Below, one piece after another: positions 6,615 through 10,347 of a stretch of DNA of 10,347 bases. How positions within the stretch are numbered: position 1 is the stretch's first letter; the number at the start of each line of letters is the position of its first letter. The notes beneath the pieces are model-generated. The model did no database searches and was not told where the DNA came from. It was given only the letters and a program-made list of their open reading frames with translations. Made by a program: the position numbers and the translations under genes. This DNA comes from an uncultured Bacilli bacterium (GTDB lineage Bacteria > Bacillota_I > Bacilli_A > RF39 > UBA660), in the NCBI GenBank assembly GCA_944363685.1, contig CALVUV010000038.1, positions 1-10,347 of the forward strand. The letters are read 5' to 3'.

Positions 6615-6643
6615 AGTATAACAGTTAATAACATAAATAACAA
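6615..6643 (-). promoter_or_regulatory. Promoter of the deacetylase-yqeG-yqeH-nfo operon
   Basis: On the minus strand TTGTTA (6643-6638) is followed by a 17-base spacer and TATACT (6620-6615), a sigma-A-type promoter. Transcription would begin near 6608, just before the AGGAG ribosome binding site, giving a short leader. It lies back to back with the plus-strand promoter at 6652-6680. Confidence 0.65.
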
Positions 6644-6651
6644 CATTACTA

Positions 6652-6680
6652 TTGTACCCAAGAAATGTTTATATTATAAT
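6652..6680 (+). promoter_or_regulatory. Promoter of the 109-aa membrane protein gene
   Basis: TTGTAC (6652-6657), a 17-base spacer and TATAAT (6675-6680), a sigma-A-type promoter. It lies 23 bases before the ATG at 6703 and only eight bases separate the -35 boxes of this and the divergent promoter, so RNA polymerase may compete for the two sites. Confidence 0.65.
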
Positions 6681-6702
6681 ATTTTTAATAATAGGAGGAA
6701 GT

Positions 6703-7032
6703 ATGAAAAAAGAGATTATTGTTAGAAACGTTTTAATAGTTTTAACTTTCATTAGTTTGATTATTACATTTTTAAATTTTACTTATTTAACTTATCAGGA
6801 AAGGAATATAGATTTAATTAATAATTTTTTAGTTAATTATGTTAATAATGCTTTTTTATTTATAGATAATTTTTTAGTAATTATCTTTGGTATCATCTAT
6901 ATAGTTTTAGGTATTAAGTCAAAAAAAGAAGTATTATTAAAAGTTTCTTTTAGTATTTTTTCTATCTTAACAACTATGGTTGTTTTAACATTTATTATAA
7001 ATTTTATCGCTTCTTTATTTAATATGATTTAA
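6703..7032 (+). CDS. Small three-helix membrane protein, function unknown
   Basis: This 109-aa protein starts Met-Lys-Lys-Glu and has three long hydrophobic segments, roughly residues 8-30, 45-71 and 78-105, with short polar loops. No family is recognised and no catalytic motif is visible. The ATG at 6703 follows AGGAGG by five bases, an almost perfect ribosome binding site; an earlier in-frame ATG at 6652 lies inside the promoter and is rejected. It is the only substantial plus-strand gene here. It diverges from the deacetylase operon and converges on the sigma factor gene with a 4-nt overlap of the ends. No terminator is seen between them, so antisense read-through into the sigma factor gene is possible. 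Confidence 0.75.
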   Translation: MKKEIIVRNVLIVLTFISLIITFLNFTYLTYQERNIDLINNFLVNYVNNAFLFIDNFLVIIFGIIYIVLGIKSKKEVLLKVSFSIFSILTTMVVLTFIINFIASLFNMI

Positions 7033-7739
7033 TTAAAGTCTAAGTTATTATATTTATTATTTTTAATAAATTCTCTAAGTATTTTAGTTAAGGCACGTTT
7101 TTCAATACGAGATACATAACTTCTAGAAATGTTTAGCTTATCAGCGATTTGTTTTTGAGTCCATAAGTCATTTCCTTCAAGTCCATATCTTTTAACTATA
7201 ATTTCTCTTTCTCTTTTACTTAAAACTTTTAAATAGTCATTTAATAATTTAACATTATCTTTTAGATTTATTTCTTCTATAAAGTCAGGACGTGGTGCTT
7301 TTATGACATCAAGGATTGATATTTCATTACCTTCTTTATCAAAACCAACGGGTTCATTTAAAGAGATATTTTTATTATTTTTGTTATTAGCACGAAAGTA
7401 CATTAATATTTCATTTTGAATACATTTAGCACAGTAAGTTGTAAGACGATTCCCTTTATTTGGAACAAAGGTATCTACGCCTTTAATAAGGCCAATTGTA
7501 CCTACACTAATAAGGTCATCTTGATCAACGTTTTTATAATCAAACTTTTTGACAATATGAGCGACTAATCTAAGGTTATGTTCTATTAGTTTATTACGAG
7601 ATTCTTTATCTCCTTCAACCATCTTTTTAATACATTTTTCTTCATCTTCTTTTGATAGTGGTTCTTTAAAGACTTGATTAGAGTAACTGGCTGTAAAAGT
7701 AAAGAATCCTCTTAGACTATCAAATAAATCAAACAACAT
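7029..7739 (-). CDS. sigK: RNA polymerase sporulation sigma factor, SigK type, with pro-sequence
   Basis: This 236-aa protein aligns by eye with Bacillus pro-sigma-K over its whole length. Shared blocks include IEHNLRLVAHIVKKF and the DLIS-x-GTIGLIKG segment of region 2, the DKEGNEIS linker, and the region 4 helix-turn-helix (about 194-217) with ISRSYVSRIEKRAL. The hydrophobic first 18 residues, ending at Ser18-Tyr19, match the pro-sequence that SpoIVFB removes in B. subtilis. SigK directs late mother-cell genes for spore coat and maturation. The gene is continuous, with no skin-type insertion. The ATG at 7739 is preferred over the GTG at 7748 because AGGTG forms the ribosome binding site. 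A CATA-N3-T element at 7763-7756 might be a sigma-E/K -10. SigE is a close relative, but the N-terminal region and region 4 favour SigK. Confidence 0.9.
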   Translation of the reverse strand: MLFDLFDSLRGFFTFTASYSNQVFKEPLSKEDEEKCIKKMVEGDKESRNKLIEHNLRLVAHIVKKFDYKNVDQDDLISVGTIGLIKGVDTFVPNKGNRLTTYCAKCIQNEILMYFRANNKNNKNISLNEPVGFDKEGNEISILDVIKAPRPDFIEEINLKDNVKLLNDYLKVLSKREREIIVKRYGLEGNDLWTQKQIADKLNISRSYVSRIEKRALTKILREFIKNNKYNNLDFN

Positions 7740-7755
7740 TTTTATCACCTAATAA

Positions 7756-7763
7756 ATAATATG
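7756..7763 (-). promoter_or_regulatory. Weak candidate mother-cell sigma (-10) element before sigK
   Basis: CATATTAT on the minus strand resembles the CATA-type -10 of sigma-E and sigma-K promoters and lies 16 bases before the sigK ATG. No convincing -35 is seen. A nearby TTGACA (7767-7762) cannot serve as a housekeeping -35, because its -10 would fall on the start codon. Confidence 0.25.
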
Positions 7764-7765
7764 TC

Positions 7766-7797
7766 AAAAAAAAAGAGTTAGAATATCTAAGTTCTTT
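7766..7797 (-). terminator. Terminator overlapping the stop codon of the DUF3592-like gene
   Basis: On the minus strand AAAAGA and TTAG pair with CTAA and TCTTTT through a 2x1 internal loop and a 5-base hairpin loop, followed by nine T in a row. The TAG stop codon of the upstream gene lies in the stem. It separates that gene from sigK. Confidence 0.55.
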
Positions 7798-8434
7798 TAG
7801 ATTTAATATAATTAATTAATGTTATTATTATAGTTATTATACCTGTTAATATAAAGGCAATAGACATTATAAGTGAAGGTAAGATATCATTTGTATAGAA
7901 AGAAAACATTTTAGTTAAAGAGAAATATCCTGTTACTATATATGATATAGTAAAACCTAGGATGATAGCAACTAAACTTATTATAATTTTAAAAATTATA
8001 GTTAATCTATTTTTAAGATTAATATCTGTTATATTTTTAATAATCGTATGTGAAATTACAATTAAGGATATAACAATACCAAAAATACCTAAGAATGTAA
8101 AAAGTGATATTGATGATAATGATGGAATAAAAGCTTCGCTAGGATTATTAGGATTATATTTTATTACTCTTGTGCTATTCATTTTTGGCAAAACACCAGT
8201 TGTAATTGAAGAAGATACCGTATATTCATGATTATCTACAACATAGGAATAAATAAGGGTATAAGATGTCTCTTTATTAGGAGTATCTTTATTATAACCG
8301 ATTAAATAGCCAGTTGTTTCTTTATAATTTGTTGTATATTCATTATTTGATATAGTAAAAGAAAATATTAATACAACTATACTAAATAATAAAACAATAA
8401 TTCCTAAAAATATATCTTCTTTAACATTATTCAT
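7787..8434 (-). CDS. Four-helix membrane protein with DUF3592-like segment
   Basis: This 215-aa protein has membrane helices at about 8-28, 110-132, 144-168 and 184-209. The polar stretch between the first two contains Tyr-rich beta-type sequence (YSYVVDNHEYTVSS) followed by a VIKYNPNNPSEAFI-like motif, which resembles the DUF3592 family; members have no well-defined biochemical role. The region would face outside if the N terminus is cytoplasmic. The ATG at 8434 has AAAAGGGAG upstream with a slightly long spacing. It lies alone between the terminator at 8553-8580 and its own terminator at 7766-7797, so it is probably monocistronic, although its promoter is not clear. Position next to sigK does not by itself imply a sporulation role. 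Confidence 0.75.
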   Translation of the reverse strand: MNNVKEDIFLGIIVLLFSIVVLIFSFTISNNEYTTNYKETTGYLIGYNKDTPNKETSYTLIYSYVVDNHEYTVSSSITTGVLPKMNSTRVIKYNPNNPSEAFIPSLSSISLFTFLGIFGIVISLIVISHTIIKNITDINLKNRLTIIFKIIISLVAIILGFTISYIVTGYFSLTKMFSFYTNDILPSLIMSIAFILTGIITIIITLINYIKSKRT

Positions 8435-8552
8435 TACTACAACTCCCTTTTATTCTAATAAATCTTACTTTATTAATACTTACTGTATTTACAATATCAT
8501 AAACATTATATTTTTACAAGCAACTAAAATTATCCTTATTTAATGGAGAACA
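8435..8552. other. AT-rich intergenic spacer, no clear promoter
   Basis: This spacer must hold the start signals for the 7787-8434 gene. On the minus strand a TATAAT lies at about 8511-8506 without a good -35, and a TTGTAA/TATTGT pair with a 17-base spacer overlaps it (about 8519-8491). Neither is convincing enough to call. No small ORF with a ribosome binding site was seen. Confidence 0.3.
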
Positions 8553-8580
8553 ATAAAAGTCACACCAAATAGTGTGACTT
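8553..8580 (-). terminator. Strong rho-independent terminator after the 199-aa protein gene
   Basis: Perfect 9-bp arms AAGTCACAC and GTGTGACTT (8557-8565 and 8572-8580 on the plus strand) enclose a 6-base loop. On the minus strand the stem ends in TTTTATT. It begins five bases after the stop codon at 8586 and is the most convincing terminator in the window. Confidence 0.85.
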
Positions 8581-8585
8581 AAATT

Positions 8586-9185
8586 TTATATATTACATAA
8601 CTTTTTACTTGATTTCTCATTAACAGCAGTATTTGAATTAGTTAGTGATTTAAAATCACAATCTGAAATATCTGTAAATAAAGTTTCAGCATTTAATTTA
8701 GCAACTTTGACTTCTTGAGAAGATATAGTTATATGCTTTGGATCCATATGACTACGAGGATATCCATCTGTTTTAAATGCTATATAATCATCATTATTAA
8801 TATCATGTGTAGCATATCCGCTATAGACAATGTCATTAGATGTAAATACTTCATCACCACGATAACTAGTCCAAATAACATTATCATTTTCTTTTACAAA
8901 TATATCTGATTTTATTTCTACAGTAATATTTTCTTCCATGTTTCCACTTTTATTTTCATTTTCAAGTGTATCTCTAGAAATTCTTTCTATAGCACAACAG
9001 TTATTATTATTGAAAAATTTTATTTCAACTCTTTTAGTATCACCAAAATAATAATCTGTTTCAGTTTCTCCTCTATATAGTCCATCAGTTATTTTTTCTA
9101 GTTTTATAAACTTACTTATATCTTCTCCCATTTTTTCAAAATAGCTCATTAAAACTTCTAATTCTTCCATACTAATTTTATTCAT
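8586..9185 (-). CDS. Hypothetical protein, 199 aa, no recognised family
   Basis: I do not recognise this protein. It begins with a short acidic helical stretch (about 5-30), continues as a mixed, mostly polar sequence with several aromatic beta-like segments (for example around residues 95-155), and ends in a low-complexity Ser/Asn/Lys tail. It has no signal peptide or membrane helix, so it is probably cytoplasmic. There are two adjacent Cys near residue 63 and isolated Cys near the C terminus, but no metal-site pattern. The ATG at 9185 has a near-perfect AAGGAGG upstream. It has its own promoter (9207-9236) with a palindrome over the -10 box, and a strong terminator, so it looks like a regulated single-gene unit. 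It lies 71 bp after the WG-repeat gene, whose transcripts could also run into it. Confidence 0.7.
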   Translation of the reverse strand: MNKISMEELEVLMSYFEKMGEDISKFIKLEKITDGLYRGETETDYYFGDTKRVEIKFFNNNNCCAIERISRDTLENENKSGNMEENITVEIKSDIFVKENDNVIWTSYRGDEVFTSNDIVYSGYATHDINNDDYIAFKTDGYPRSHMDPKHITISSQEVKVAKLNAETLFTDISDCDFKSLTNSNTAVNEKSSKKLCNI

Positions 9186-9204
9186 TTAGTATTCCTCCTT
9201 TTTC

Positions 9205-9219
9205 GCATTATAATAATGC
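9205..9219. promoter_or_regulatory. Operator-like palindrome over the -10 box
   Basis: GCATTAT and ATAATGC form perfect 7-base arms around one central base. The palindrome covers the whole -10 box of the promoter for the 199-aa protein, a position where a dimeric repressor would block transcription. A 7-base arm can arise by chance in AT-rich DNA, although the GC ends make this less likely. Confidence 0.35.
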
Positions 9220-9236
9220 AGGGGTTAAAAAGTCAA
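9207..9236 (-). promoter_or_regulatory. Promoter of the 199-aa protein gene
   Basis: On the minus strand TTGACT (9236-9231), an 18-base spacer and TATAAT (9212-9207) form a near-consensus sigma-A-type promoter. The predicted start near 9200 gives a leader of about 15 bases with AAGGAGG close to its 5' end. Confidence 0.7.
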
Positions 9237-9256
9237 CAAGTATTTATATAGCCAAA

Positions 9257-10347
9257 TTACTTTTTCTTTTTAACATGATTAATGGCATTATAATGAAATA
9301 TATTTTGCTCATAATCTATATATGAAGGTATACCTTGTTTAGAAAGTAAACTTTGAAATAATTCTAAATCTATTACATCAGAAGTTATAAAATAATTACC
9401 TAAAGTTGCTAAAGTTCTATCATTCTTATTTTCTTGATATATTCTTCTATAAACATCTTTTCCATATTGAGAAATTATTCTATCTCTAATTGATTCTACT
9501 CCTAAGATATTATATTCAGATTCTAACTTATTAATTTTAGAAATATTTTCTGATAAGTTCATAGTATTTTTTTCTACATCTTTTGAAAACTTAACATAAG
9601 CTTGTTCTTGTCTTTCTATTACATTATTTATTGTATCTAAAAAACCTTTTTCTTCACAAATTCTTATTAAATCTTTAACAGATAAATAATAGCCACTAGA
9701 TAGTAGAATAATATCGCCTTCATTTGCAGTAGCATAGCCTTTATCATTAAAATCTGTACTACAATATGAGAACTTTTTGATAGAATCACCATCTCTAATT
9801 ATTTCTCCATCATATAAAGAAAACTCTTTTATCTTACCATCAGTAGTAAAATATCTAACTTCATTATTATAGCCAATATTACATAATTTAGATAAAGGAT
9901 TAGCTCCTTTACTAAAATTACTTACACTTAAAAAGCCATTAAATTCTGTACTATCTTCTTTAAACATTTCATATTCGCTATTAAGATATCTAAAACTCTT
10001 ATCAATCCAAGACACCTTTCCATCTTTACCAACCATAGCATAGCCATATTCATTAAAGTCAGTTGCAATATCATATCTAAATGGTAATAGCGTATTATCT
10101 TCTTCTCTTACATAAGCATATTCTTTATTAGCAGTTTCTACTACTTTAAAACCATTTATAAAGTTTCTACTATCATCAATAATATCAGTTGTTTTTTCTT
10201 TTCTATTGTATCTTGGTAACAAAACAGAAAAATGTTTTTCTTCTACAGTTCCTTCGTTTAAATAATAACTAAATCTTCGTGTCTGTCTTCGACTATCAAC
10301 AAAATAATGACCACTACCTGTAATACTGATTATTTTTTTGGGAATAT
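9257..10347 (-). CDS. WG-repeat protein, 5' end outside the window
   Basis: The frame is open from the TAA at 9257 to the window edge, giving at least 362 residues with no in-frame stop; the TTG at 10222 that could be read as a start has no ribosome binding site and lies inside the frame. Around the segment that begins near 10090 the sequence follows the WG-repeat pattern: an aromatic-x-x-Ala-x-x-Phe-x-x-x-Gly-Tyr-Ala core, then Gly-Lys-Asp-Gly-Lys and Trp-Ile-Asp. A second, weaker copy appears further on at Thr-Asp-Phe-Asn-Asp-Lys-Gly-Tyr-Ala. The C-terminal third is charged and helical, probably a short coiled coil, and ends in four Lys. WG repeats form beta structures of unclear function. 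No signal peptide can be judged because the N terminus is missing. Confidence 0.7.
   Translation of the reverse strand, partial: IPKKIISITGSGHYFVDSRRQTRRFSYYLNEGTVEEKHFSVLLPRYNRKEKTTDIIDDSRNFINGFKVVETANKEYAYVREEDNTLLPFRYDIATDFNEYGYAMVGKDGKVSWIDKSFRYLNSEYEMFKEDSTEFNGFLSVSNFSKGANPLSKLCNIGYNNEVRYFTTDGKIKEFSLYDGEIIRDGDSIKKFSYCSTDFNDKGYATANEGDIILLSSGYYLSVKDLIRICEEKGFLDTINNVIERQEQAYVKFSKDVEKNTMNLSENISKINKLESEYNILGVESIRDRIISQYGKDVYRRIYQENKNDRTLATLGNYFITSDVIDLELFQSLLSKQGIPSYIDYEQNIFHYNAINHVKKKK

Noticed and set aside
6444..6725. Plus-strand open frame opposite the deacetylase N terminus
   Set aside because: It runs through both promoters and has no ribosome binding site or protein-like pattern; it is a shadow.
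7740..7767. Housekeeping promoter before sigK using TTGACA at 7767-7762
   Set aside because: A 17-base spacer would put the -10 on the start codon, leaving no room for a leader or the ribosome binding site.
7962..8909. Plus-strand open frames at 7962-8231 and 8715-8909
   Set aside because: Ile-rich antisense shadows of the DUF3592-like and 199-aa protein genes, without start signals.
1..10347. CRISPR arrays, tRNA or rRNA genes
   Set aside because: No regularly spaced short repeats and no tRNA- or rRNA-like sequence were seen on either strand.

Overview
The window is very AT-rich. Nearly all genes lie on the minus strand, with strong AGGAGG- or AGGTG-type ribosome binding sites and the standard stop codons. 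The recognisable proteins are a pro-sequence-bearing sporulation sigma factor close to SigK, the circularly permuted GTPase YqeH, its usual partner YqeG, a class III (type IV) prepilin signal, and a PgdA-like polysaccharide deacetylase. Together they point to a low-GC Firmicute (Bacillota), probably an uncultured anaerobic or gut lineage with endospore-forming ancestry. Neither genus nor order can be fixed from this window.

Layout, read in the minus direction from high to low coordinates. (1) 10347-9257: a WG-repeat protein whose 5' end lies outside the window. (2) 9185-8586: an unrecognised 199-aa protein with its own sigma-A-type promoter, an operator-like palindrome over the -10 box, and a strong terminator. 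(3) 8434-7787: a four-helix membrane protein with a DUF3592-like extracytoplasmic segment, ending in a terminator that overlaps its stop codon. (4) 7739-7029: a SigK-like sigma factor, converging tail to tail (4-nt overlap) with a 109-aa membrane protein on the plus strand (6703-7032). (5) 6595-2760: an apparent operon of a membrane-anchored polysaccharide deacetylase with Ig-like domains, yqeG, yqeH (8-nt overlap) and nfo (endonuclease IV), closed by a terminator at about 2728-2751. It is driven by a promoter that diverges from that of the plus-strand gene. (6) 2692-305: two tandem genes for cysteine-rich, Ig-like-domain pilin-type proteins, driven by an extended -10 promoter. (7) 304-1: a non-coding tail with a ten-base C/G run inside a 19-codon ORF, two hairpins, and the first 13 codons of a further minus-strand gene.

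The most interesting part is the pilin pair. Over the first 295 residues the two proteins differ at only two positions, and 569 bp are identical at the DNA level. Their last ~100 residues are homologous but strongly diverged. Each protein appears to be a pilin-type anchor followed by a head and three four-cysteine modules, and the outermost module is the variable one. This looks like a constant stalk carrying alternative tips, homogenised by gene conversion or recent duplication and diversified at the C terminus. The nearby G10 run in an AT-rich background is a second possible variation point, although no long reading frame crosses it.

Several of the longest possible reading frames overstate the genes. 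Ribosome binding sites and promoters support later starts for both pilins, the deacetylase, the plus-strand membrane protein and the sigma factor; these starts are used here.
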